Source of the DNA: Thermomucor indicae-seudaticae
Lineage: Eukaryota; Mucoromycota; Mucoromycetes; Mucorales; Lichtheimiaceae
Reading direction: 5' to 3'
Length of the DNA: 29,625 nt
NCBI GenBank assembly: GCA_000787465.1
Contig: JSYX01000434.1
Span: 1 to 29,625 of the forward strand
Shown here: positions 21,825 through 29,625 of the stretch, one piece after another
How positions within the stretch are numbered: the first letter of the stretch is position 1
Layout: each line of letters starts with the position of its first letter
The notes under the pieces: model-generated
The model's input: the letters and a program-made list of their open reading frames with translations, nothing else
Told to the model about the DNA's origin: nothing
The model's database searches: none
Position numbers and translations under genes: made by a program

Positions 21825-23151
21825 TTATGCTGCATCGGGGTTGTCTTCTTCATCTTCTAACATGGGACCGTCATAACCCATTGGATTCCGTCGAGTCCAT
21901 CGCCACATGTCCTCACACATATCATCCATATTGCGCATAGGATACCAGCCCAGTTCACGGTTAGCAAGGGTAGCATCGGCAGTGCAAATAGCAATGTCAC
22001 CTGGCCGCCGCTCCACGATCTATTAGAATAGAGTTCAGTGCACGCTTCACCGTGTTATGACCCCTCAAGGACTAACCTTGTATGGTATCTTTCTTTTCGT
22101 GACCCGCTCCATGGCTTGCACGATTTCCAGTACGGAATAACCGACACCTGTGCCGAGGTTATATGACACACATCCTGGCTTGTCTTGCAATTTCTTTAGC
22201 GCCGCCACATGGCCAGTAGCGAGATCACACACATGGATATAATCGCGCACGCCAGTCCCATCCACTGTGTCATAATCATTTCCAAAAATGCGAACGTATG
22301 GCAAATGACCCTGCAGTACTCGGATTACGTAGGGTAGTAGATTATTGGGTATCCCCTGCGGGTGTTCGCCTATCATCCCAGATGGGTGTGCTCCGACTGG
22401 GTTGAAGTACCTGGGTGTTGTCAGCAGCAGTCCTGGGAAAAAGGAGGCTCTCCCATTACCAAACATACCTTAACAAACAGACGTTCCATTCTGGATCGGA
22501 TACACACAAATCCCGCAACATCTCTTCCACAAAGAGTTTAGTCCGTCCATAAGGGTTGGTCACCGGTCCCAAAGGGGCTGTCTCGTCCACAGGTACAACA
22601 CCTGGTTCACCGTAGACAGTCGCGCTTGATGAAAAAACGAGGTTCTTGATACCAAACCGATTCATTACTCGCATCAGGTTGATGGAACCAGTGACATTAT
22701 TGTAATAGTAATCAAGTGGAATACGCGTGGATTCTCCTACTGCCTATGTGGATCCCTTACTTTAGCTTCTAAACTTCAGTAGCCTATGATCGATCTACTT
22801 TTCTAGCATACCTTAATGGCAGCAAAATGGATAACAGCCCAGAATTGATACAGTGAAAAGACACGCTCGAGATCAGATACGCAAGTGACATCGCCTTTTA
22901 CAAACTGAACTGGTCTTCCTGCCAGCTGCTCGACGCGCCGTAACGCTTCTGTAGAGAGAGTTACACACTTAATTTCCCCACTATCTCCTCCTTCCTTTCC
23001 TTTTGGCTTCTTTACCTAAATGGGAATTACATAAATTGTCCATAACGACAATCGCATAGCCTGCGTTCAATAGTTCCAGAACCGTGTGGCTTCCGATATA
23101 TCCAGCGCCACCCGTGACCAGCACGTACTTTTGGCGTCTTGACGGGTCCAT
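21825..23151 (-). CDS. UDP-glucose 4-epimerase
   Basis: From high to low coordinates the exons are 23151-23016, 22948-22812, 22743-22469, 22410-22077 and 22019-21825, giving 358 aa, the usual size for a stand-alone eukaryotic GalE/Gal10 epimerase. The enzyme interconverts UDP-glucose and UDP-galactose, using bound NAD, in the Leloir pathway. Visible motifs are the Rossmann GGAGYIGS (14-21), [27 protein letters not shown] (129-138) and the catalytic YxxxK at Tyr156-Lys160 (NPYGRTK). [12 protein letters not shown] is rebuilt across intron 3, and [17 protein letters not shown] follows. No mutarotase domain is fused, unlike yeast Gal10. The frame stays open upstream to an ATG at 23469; the added 106 residues match no epimerase, so 23151 is preferred. 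The last ~20 residues are unusually acidic. Confidence 0.95.
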
Positions 23152-24913
23152 GTCTGTGGAAAGTCTTCTGCGGACAACTGTACCAGCCGACCGTTCTGCG
23201 CGTAATGAATGAAGACTGTGGATCGTGTATCGACGACGATGTGTGCTGCTACGTGCTTTGTCTGAGGAAAACAACACCCCGGGCCTGCTGGGTACCCGAA
23301 CCCCGGCTATGGATCGGTGAGATGGTCGATTGAAACTTGAGAAAGGCGATTGCGACTCGGATCGAGTTTGATGAGAACTGTCCTGAATCCAGAGTTGATC
23401 CACAATGTCAGCTACGAACTTTGTCTTGCAGGACAGCATTAGCAGGAACGAGAGGAAACAAAAAAGCAAAAGAAAAGAGAAGGGAAAAAGAAAGAAAGAT
23501 CAGTTCAATGCTATCTGAAACAATGGAGCGCAAAACTTTTTTTGAACCTCAGTGGAACTCCACGCATTAACCAATGTGTTTCGATTATGTTACGGAGAAT
23601 TGGCTAAGGATGCGAAAGGAACAATTGCCAGTTTTAATGCCAGTCTTTGTCAGACGATGTTGATGGTTATTTCCCAACACTGCTATCGATATATGTGCAG
23701 ATGCCGTCTTCATACAGGTCACCACGCAATGAGAATATCCATTTCACCATCTGGATGAGCGGGGGATGAAGAATCTCCCACAAATAATCAAGGTTGCACT
23801 TGATCGACGCAGGTGTAACATTGGACACAGCACGGAAGAAAATCTTCAAATTCTGCTTTACAGAAGACGTCATGAGAAAGTTATTCTTAAACTTCAACAG
23901 TACTTGACAGGAAGCAATGCTTTCGCAGATGGACACAGCATTAACAACGTATTCGCGTTTGCGAACATGAGCCTGTTACCTATGTGTAAATTGGTTCATA
24001 TGCAGAAGTTAGAGAAGTCGAATTCTGTATACGGATTAGTTACCTTCTAAGATTGCTAATGCATAATTGAATTGACCTGCAAATGAAGAGATGCTGCGAA
24101 ACTATGTCTGTTACTTCTGCTTGAAACTCTCCCCGGAATCTCGGAAAGTTTCCTTTTTTTCTGTTTGTCTCGTGACCTTGACATGACAGCAGCACATGAC
24201 TTTTAACAATCAAAGCCGAATGCAGTTTCAGAAAGGTGCAATTGGTCCTTGTCTTTGGCACCCCAGTCAAGCAAGGAACAATGCAAGTAAGCTTCCGATG
24301 GAGGTGACAATGAGGCATGCAATGTTTTTGCGCTTTACTAATCATTCAAGCAAAGAGTGCCATGTTTAAATCTGTCAGTGAGCGATGTCTACGGATCCTC
24401 TATGTTAAGGTACTCATCAGTTATCAAAAGCACTCCATACAATCATAAACTAATCTTGTTTGCTAGCAAGCGACCGATATTGATAGATCTTTGGCTGCAT
24501 GATGCCCACTCGAGCTTGCCCGAGTTTCTCATTTTCTTTTTCTTGTTTAACATGGAAGAACTGAGCGACTGGGTTAGCTGCTTGGTTGAAGTCTCTGGTC
24601 TTTAAGGTACGAAGAGCAAGCATACGCAGATAATTACTAGCTGTGCAAGAACTTTGAACGACTTCGTTTCCTGTCATGCCAGGCAAAAAATACCCTTGCA
24701 AGATTAGCTGTCTCTAGATAGTGATCAATCAGAGAGACAGTAAGAAAAGAGAATGACGAGATACTGACCGGACGATACAATGCGACACAAGCAGCGTTTC
24801 AGCGTTAAAAGGCTTCTCCAGCCTCTCTTGAAGAACTTAATTCCTTGCTTTCTAACACCTCAGTCAGTAACAGCACAACAACCTTTCCCTGACACCAAAA
24901 CGCTGCTGATACT
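23152..24913. other. Gene-poor region upstream of the epimerase
   Basis: This stretch holds the epimerase promoter and then sequence I cannot assign. A purine run at about 23456-23505 (CT-rich on the epimerase strand) is a likely promoter or leader element. Small ORFs of 60-100 codons occur on both strands without domains, coherent splicing or biased composition. No RNA gene was recognised. Confidence 0.45.
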
Positions 24914-25302
24914 ATGCCCCTGCCCTTTTGGATTCTTCGGTACCTTTTCAGGTTTGGCATAGCTGGCTACGTTGGGTACAAAATACAAGCGATTTTGTCT
25001 GAATGCCAAGAGTATGGCCAAAGAAGACAGCCTCAAGCATCCCCTGGTGTAATTGTAATACAAGTTCCGAGGCCTGACAACAATCAAAATCGTACGGAGC
25101 GGCCACAAACTTCTCGCGACGTAAAGCAACCCGAAAAACTCCAGCATACAAAAGATCATTTCGTCCATTGGATGGATCGATGCTTCTGTCACAAGTCATA
25201 TCGGTACCAGTATCTTGGATTTTTGCCCTAATCGTAACCACGATTATTCTTGGGCTTCTCCTGTTATTTGCATTGGTCACCATTGTTCGCACCGGTCGCT
25301 GA
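24914..25302 (+). CDS. Possible small protein with two membrane segments
   Basis: Two exons, 24914-25091 and 25145-25302, give 111 aa. The unspliced frame would run into unrelated sequence. Removing a 53-nt intron (GTACGG donor, CCAG acceptor) joins it to a strongly hydrophobic C-terminal frame ending at TGA. The N-terminus (FWILRYLFRFGIAGYVGYKI) is a likely first membrane segment. The middle is polar (Gln, Arg, Pro). The C-terminal helix (about 83-107, rich in Ile, Leu, Val, Thr) ends in a short RTGR tail. No family is recognised. The first Met follows an in-frame TGA. The opposite-strand 114-codon ORF over the same bases is less convincing because it lacks any such pattern. Confidence 0.45.
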
Positions 25303-25362
25303 TAGATGGTAACACTCTTCGTGAAAGAGCAAAAGAATGATTTGACCGTTTCAAAACAATGC

Positions 25363-25503
25363 CTATCCGAAGAAAATTCGGATTATTTTCTCGGCCATAC
25401 GCCCAGCTTCAGCACCGATGGCGGATTGTAACAATTGTACGAGATTCGCAAGATCCTTTGCATTGAATGTTTCTTCTTCCTCGCTGTCGGCGACGAGTTT
25501 CAT
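25363..25503 (-). CDS. Possible 46-aa microprotein or gene remnant
   Basis: A 47-codon frame (ATG at 25503-25501, TAG at 25363-25365) encodes an acidic Ser/Glu stretch followed by an amphipathic helix containing DLANLVQLLQ and RMAEKIIRIFFG. The composition looks protein-like rather than random. An in-frame TGA lies two codons upstream of the ATG with no AG acceptor between them, so it is either a complete small ORF or the relic of a longer gene. It converges on the small membrane-protein gene, with 60 bp between stops. Confidence 0.3.
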   Translation of the reverse strand: MKLVADSEEEETFNAKDLANLVQLLQSAIGAEAGRMAEKIIRIFFG

Positions 25504-25743
25504 GCGTCAATCAGCATCCGAAGCTTCTCGTTCCCTTGTGATATTTACTAGCGTGTACGAACTAGCTGATTAAAATGCAGATAAAGAGTCTGGCTCACAA
25601 TTATCCACACATCGTAAAATCCAGAATAACTTCATTACTGTTAGCACCACGCAGGAAAAAGATATATCGTTAGAATCATGACGCCTCCGGATTTATGGCA
25701 ATGTTACATTTTGAGGGATTTATTAATGGGTGGTCATTTTTCG

Positions 25744-25759
25744 GGGACATTTCTGTCCC
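25744..25759. repeat. Palindromic repeat, copy 1
   Basis: GGGACA, loop TTTC, TGTCCC: a 6-bp stem, followed by TGA. It lies 5 bp inside the left inverted terminus. Confidence 0.8.
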
Positions 25760-26085
25760 TGACTTCAATTCAATGAAACTACCAGTAAAATTACTTTTTT
25801 CTGGCTGAAACGCCAGCCACAGGCGCGAAATCAGCATAAAAAACATTTCATAAAACGAAGAAAATATTTTCTGTTCTCCTTCTCTCATAATCTTCTCCTG
25901 AATTTTAGCGGTGTTCCTTGTGTGAAATTGCAATTTGCAAGACTTGTTTTGGGCCCCATGTCGCAGAGGCATATAGACAGGCATAAGAAAAAAGTATATG
26001 AAATGTTTTTTGGATCTCGTTCTTTCTTCTGCTCGAATTTTACGTACGTAACTTGCTTTGGGAAAACAGGATGCCTTCCGAAAGT

Positions 26086-26105
26086 CAGGGACATTTCTGT
26101 CCCTG
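26086..26105. repeat. Palindromic repeat, copy 2 (extended stem)
   Basis: The core is the same as in copy 1, but the stem extends to 8 bp (CAGGGACA, loop TTTC, TGTCCCTG). This copy is internal to the element. Confidence 0.8.
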
Positions 26106-26269
26106 GATTTTTGGATGGAAGTGGCAACTTTCTCGCACTTCAGGCTTGCCATCGTCGAAATATTTCTAAGGTAAATACACGAAATAAAACTACATATCGC
26201 GAGCTTTCATTTCATGTGTGGCACACAGCGATGTGATGAACATAGGCATGGTAATAGTCAATTAAAGTA

Positions 26270-26285
26270 GGGACATTTCTGTCCC
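26270..26285. repeat. Palindromic repeat, copy 3
   Basis: The core and loop are identical, and the orientation is the same as the left copy although the element's termini are inverted. It lies 8 bp inside the right inverted terminus. Confidence 0.8.
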
Positions 26286-26398
26286 TGAGTTCGAATGACC
26301 ACCCGTCAAGAAAAGGGTATCTTTGAAAAGGAAACAAAATTTGAAAAAATCTTGACGTAAAAATTCATGTTATGCAGCTTTCTTCTGTTCAATGTCCT

Positions 26399-26569
26399 CT
26401 ATTGTTCATCTGCTTCAAGTTTATCGTCCATGGCTCGAAGCAAAAGTTGCTCTTCATGTTTTCGAGCAAGTTTTATTTTCCTTGTACGGGTGCTTAAAGG
26501 TCATTGCCTGCAGGTATTTGTACATCAGTTTGATCATCACGAAGTCATTGCGTGCGTGATGGCTTGCAT
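26399..26569 (-). CDS. Possible 40-aa spliced microprotein or degraded gene end
   Basis: The minus-strand frame 26492-26399 encodes a basic then acidic helix, with KIKLARKHEEQLLLRAMDDK ending in EADEQ and a stop. It can be joined in frame to an ATG exon at 26569-26541 through a 48-nt GTGATG...AAG intron, giving 40 aa. The helix composition looks protein-like, but the product is tiny and has no known family. A remnant of a longer decayed gene is at least as likely. Confidence 0.22.
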
Positions 26570-26747
26570 TGCGCTCTAATGGGTTGTTTGCTAACATGGT
26601 GCTACGAATTTAGTATCGATCAAAAGACCCGTTCGATGACGTGTAGTATTTTGAGGTCCGAGCTCGATGCAGAGAGCTTTATTGTTGGTGAAGTGAAAAA
26701 AACAAAATTGAAGTGTGGATACTTTTTAAGCCGGACTTTATACTATA

Positions 26748-27167
26748 ACTAATGGAAAAACTGATTCTATTTTTCCCTGAATTTCACTGGTTTCCCTTAA
26801 ATTCATGTTTTCAGGGAAGAGTAGGGAAGACTTCAGCTTTCTGCGCTACTTTTCACTATTTTCTGGAGTAGGGACGAATCCCTGGCTTTCATTTAAATAG
26901 GATTGGCTCTTTTGTCACGACAAATTTTGTTCTCATAGCGTATATAGAACTTTTGAGCGTAATATATGACGCATAAACGTTCCAAATGTGTCTTCTGTAT
27001 GCGATACTGACAGGAAAGCCAACCATGAGTGGATTTATGGAATTCCGGGGGAGGTAGAGATGTCTTTCACTGAAGGCAACACTGTACCCTACTTTTCTCT
27101 GAAATCATGAATTTTAGGGAAAATCAGTGAAATTCAGGGGAAAATATAACCGGCTTTTCCCGTAGTG
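26748..27167. mobile_element. Tc1/mariner-like MITE
   Basis: About 80 bases at each end (26748-26826 and 27087-27167) are inverted copies of one another, roughly four fifths identical by eye, with one single-base indel. They include the shared block CCCTGAATTTCACTG. Both outer edges abut TA (26746-26747 and 27168-27169), the target duplication of Tc1/mariner-type elements. The 260-bp interior has no transposase. It is therefore a non-autonomous element that has diverged somewhat since insertion. Confidence 0.7.
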
Positions 27168-27169
27168 TA

Positions 27170-28500
27170 TAAACAAGCTCTTCGCCCTCCCTTCGCTCGG
27201 GGAAAGCTTACCACTCACCCAACACCCATATCCAGTCCTCAAACACCCACAACCACCGAAGCCTGAGTGGTGGGCCATTTCGCGAGGCATTTCGCTTACA
27301 GTTCGTCGTGACATGGCGGAGACCAGATTGCTAAACGCTTTGTTGTCGTGCAGCGATTCCACGCAACACGTCCCTTGAGCATTCGAGAGCCACTACTATG
27401 ACAAAGGAAACATTTTTTCTGATAAAGTACCTTGCTACTCGTTCTCTGTTGAGGCTAGCGAAAAAGTACATGGCAAAATTCTGTGAAAGCAACCCATTGT
27501 TGAGGGAAATGACATATATTGTGTTCCTGATGCCGTGATTGCCTCGTCCATTTTGTTAAAGGGCAGAAATGCCCACGTAAACGGACGGGCGGATTAAAGG
27601 ATGATGCTATGGTTTGAGTGAATGTATTCGCGGTTACATGTGATAAAGGGGTTCATGGGCTTTCTTTAGAACACGTATAAAAAAAATGTGCCGGTTGTTT
27701 TCCTCCAAAGAATACCGCTTTTCGTACACTGCACTTTTCTAATGGAAGTTTCATTTATGTAGATTTATGTAAACCAGCAAGCGAAAATTCCAAGACTGGG
27801 CCAGCATAGGATGCAGGATACAATTAACTGCCATCCATGAAAAACTATGGAACTGCAGCGTTTTTTCCGGTGCGAAGGCAAAATTGGACTGGTCGGTCCG
27901 TCTTAATAGTGTTGTTCCAATCTGATTTTCCTGTTTGACGTATTCTCCAAACCGAATATAAACGAGGTGCAATAAACCCAACAACACTGAAAGGGTTTCG
28001 ATGGCACGTAAAAGATACAGTTTTGCCAAGAGTCACATGAAACAGACAAATTGCATGAAAATTGACGCTGACATCATCAGACCGTATAAAATGGACCAGA
28101 AAGCACATTTTTAATTTTTTGATTTCTTCTTTGTTCTTTTGTTAAAGACACTCTATCGCCCATCGAATCATGTTAACTCCATGTCGCCATGTTCGGAGCG
28201 GCAAGCCTGTATGGACGTCTTTGCACCGGCAAGATCGAAAACCTTTTAATGTGCAATCGTGTTGGACGGGCTGGAACCCCTTTGCTACGGCTGGGTGATT
28301 CGTCATACAGGGCAGGTGCCGCGTCATCGTCCGTTGGACTTTGTTGCATGAGCATGGTGCCCGCGTGGTGTGCGGGAACACTGGTAACTGCATTATTCTC
28401 TGCTATCAATAAACGCACGATATTAACTTTCATCGAACTGTCGTCCTTTTATGTGCTTTATCTCGGGGTTAAATGTCTTCGAACTGCTTTATCTGGAAAC
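27170..28500. other. Gene-poor region
   Basis: I see nothing that can be supported here. Frames of 80-120 codons (27362-27114 and 28029-27751 on the minus strand, 28189-28557 on the plus strand) lack domains. The frame opening at 28170 (+) reads into a stop after about 45 codons. Decayed transposon sequence is possible but not shown. Confidence 0.4.
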
Positions 28501-28520
28501 ATTTCTGTAGGGGTTACCGC

Positions 28521-28744
28521 GGTTTCCGCTGAATTCCCGCGGCCAAGGAAATGCTGACGAATTTTCGCTACGGCGGAAACCCAACGCTGCTGGACACGAC
28601 CGTGGGGTCACGGATCACGACGGACCACGGATCGGATCGCTTTAGGATCCGATCGGTCCACAGATTTGAGAAGGGCAAAATTATCCGTGCGGACTGGTTC
28701 GGATCAGAATAGATCGCGGATCACGGATAATTTTGACACCTCTG
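28521..28744. repeat. GGATC-rich foldback cluster with hAT-like end
   Basis: Three nested inverted repeats occur within about 225 bp. GGTTTCCGC (28521-28529) pairs with GCGGAAACC (28573-28581). A GGACC...GATCGGATC arm (28622-28638) pairs with GATCCGATCGGTCC (28646-28659). A perfect 13-bp pair, AAAATTATCCGTG (28677-28689) and CACGGATAATTTT (28722-28734), flanks further GGATCAC repeats. Read inward on the minus strand, the right edge starts CAGAGGTGTCAAAA, which resembles hAT transposon termini. No matching left terminus or 8-bp duplication was found. Confidence 0.5.
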
Positions 28745-28880
28745 GGCACGTACGTTGGGGCTGGGCGCCATGTCAGAAAATTCCCCTGTTGTTAAATACA
28801 TAGATATATCCATATAGCCTTGGTTACGTCCAAGAAGAGGACAGCACTAAATCGTGTACTTATCGTATCAGAGAGACGGC

Positions 28881-29190
28881 ATGTTTGGTTTGGTACATAA
28901 ACCCTACTGTGCTTGGTAAGATATATCCCTTCTGGTAATATCTTTTTCTTGTCAGCGGAAATGTTGTCGGATATAACGTCACTCTGCGGTGCTTACGCAA
29001 TCAAAATAGCGGCCATCGTTGGATGTTCCGTGACAAAGACGTGCACGGAAGCCCGATCTATGCTCAGTGTAAGGAGATAGACAGTCCAGAGGCGGGGAAA
29101 GCCCCGTTGCTTATGATGGAATTATATATAGTGGGCCCAAAAAAGAAGTTCCACTGTTATGGGACTTTGTACGTGGCGCTCCAGAACTAG
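28881..29190 (+). CDS. Small protein with GRF-like CxCG zinc motif
   Basis: Exons 28881-28915 and 28956-29190 give 89 aa. The 40-nt intron has a GTAAGA donor and a pyrimidine-rich CAG acceptor. It is needed to join the start to the 78-codon second frame, and doing so creates PYCACGN. The N-terminal half resembles a GRF-type zinc finger: Pro-x-Cys-x-Cys-Gly, a short strand with TLRC, then Asn-x-x-Ser-Gly-His-Arg-Trp in place of the usual Asn-x-Gly-Arg-x-Phe, then a later Cys. The C-terminal half has no known domain. An in-frame TAA ten codons upstream of the ATG argues that the protein starts here. The family link is inferred from the motif alone. Confidence 0.5.
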
Positions 29191-29625
29191 CAGATCAATC
29201 CTGTCAGCTCGCCGTAAATCTGCAGTCAGAGGCGCGTCTGGTGACGCATAATCCAGTTTTGCGAAAGGTTTTCGCAACTATGGCTTACACGCGAGTAGAA
29301 GAGATGGAAGGGCGTCGTTACTTGACTCATTTTTGATTGGATTCTAATCATCCAATAAAATCTTCTTCTAGTAAAGATCATGTGGATGCCCTTACGGGTC
29401 ATATCTCCCAAATTTGAAAAGGGCGCCAACATCCTTGTGAGTTTGCGCTCTCTTTAGTCATCGTTTTTTTTCTGTATATTTCGAACGAATCAGCGTTTAT
29501 CACGTTCACAGTCAACCAAATGAGCTATCCTAATGTTGTATGGCACAGGGGAAGAAACACGTGATATATGAAACCAGAAATGGAGAGCGCGGTGAGCCAT
29601 AACTACTATTTTTTAAGATGACGTT
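29191..29625. other. Window end without a supported gene
   Basis: No gene can be supported. The minus-strand frame 29432-29226 has 68 codons and no pattern. A small inverted repeat (ATTGGAT...ATCCAAT) lies near 29335-29356. Confidence 0.4.

Larger units (their letters stand above)
25723..26309. mobile_element. MITE-like element with inverted termini and three internal palindromes
   Basis: The left terminus GGGTGGTCATT (25728-25738) recurs as its exact reverse complement at 26294-26304. With flanking bases, about 14 of 16 positions match (25723-25738 against 26309-26294). The interior is AT-rich and shows no convincing transposase. A palindrome, GGGACA-TTTC-TGTCCC, occurs three times in it. 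A further 15-bp perfect inverted pair (AAAAAACATTTCATA and its complement) lies inside, near 25836 and 25998. No clear target-site duplication is visible, so the exact outer limits and the superfamily are open. Confidence 0.55.

Noticed and set aside
24948..25292. 114-codon minus-strand ORF
   Set aside because: It overlaps the spliced two-segment membrane protein; its sequence has no domain or hydrophobic pattern.
25676..26152. 158-codon minus-strand ORF over the MITE-like element, considered as a transposase
   Set aside because: It includes the inverted terminus and a palindrome and has no catalytic DDE-type pattern; it is most likely a chance frame.
28189..28557. 122-codon plus-strand ORF
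   Set aside because: No domain; it runs into the inverted repeats at 28521, and a parallel frame from 28170 has an in-frame stop.
1..29625. tRNA, rRNA, CRISPR arrays and prokaryotic operon signals
   Set aside because: I looked for tRNA T-loop and A-box patterns and for regularly spaced repeats and found none. The genes are spliced and eukaryotic, so operons and ribosome-binding sites do not apply.

Overview
The window looks like nuclear DNA of a filamentous fungus, most likely an early-diverging one of the Mucoromycota (Mucorales-like). The reasons are many short introns (mostly 50-75 nt), genes spaced 100-220 bp apart, a chitin synthase fused to a myosin-like motor domain, a fungal-type kinesin-1 and a Vnx1-type vacuolar cation exchanger. 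No species is claimed. I rebuilt the gene models by hand: splice sites were placed so that reading frame and family-typical protein sequence continue across every join.

Layout. 1-1061: no supported gene. 1062-4260 (+): ten-exon CaCA/CAX cation-proton antiporter. 4442-10272 (+): four-exon myosin-motor chitin synthase (about 1867 aa). 10386-11378 (+): a 330-aa unrecognised acidic protein with two similar helical modules. 15147-11591 (-): thirteen-exon conventional kinesin heavy chain (934 aa). 16293-17252 (+): membrane-anchored LEA-2-like protein. 17438-18248 (+): seven-exon HIT-family nucleotide hydrolase. 18472-19260 (+): 262-aa protein, probably mitochondrial. 19366-21634 (+): twelve-exon DUF726/TMCO4-type membrane alpha/beta hydrolase. 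23151-21825 (-): UDP-glucose 4-epimerase. From about 23.2 kb to the end the gene-dense pattern stops. This stretch holds two MITE-like elements, a GGATC-rich foldback and a few small, less certain genes, including an 89-aa protein with a GRF-like CxCG zinc motif and a 111-aa protein with two membrane segments.

Functional links. UDP-glucose 4-epimerase (nucleotide sugars), the motor-fused chitin synthase (wall polymer) and kinesin-1 (long-range vesicle transport) all bear on hyphal tip growth. The chitin synthase and kinesin-1 genes lie about 1.3 kb apart, end to end, with only the unknown 330-aa gene between them. The antiporter and the LEA-2-like and HIT proteins are housekeeping or stress genes with no obvious tie to that theme.

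Most notable: three of about 47 introns in the well-supported genes use GC-AG ends. One intron sits exactly at the motor/chitin-synthase seam, with a stop codon just inside it. There are exons of only 15, 16 and 24 nt. An unnamed duplicated-module protein lies between the chitin synthase and kinesin genes. A 16-bp palindrome occurs three times in the same orientation inside one MITE-like element.
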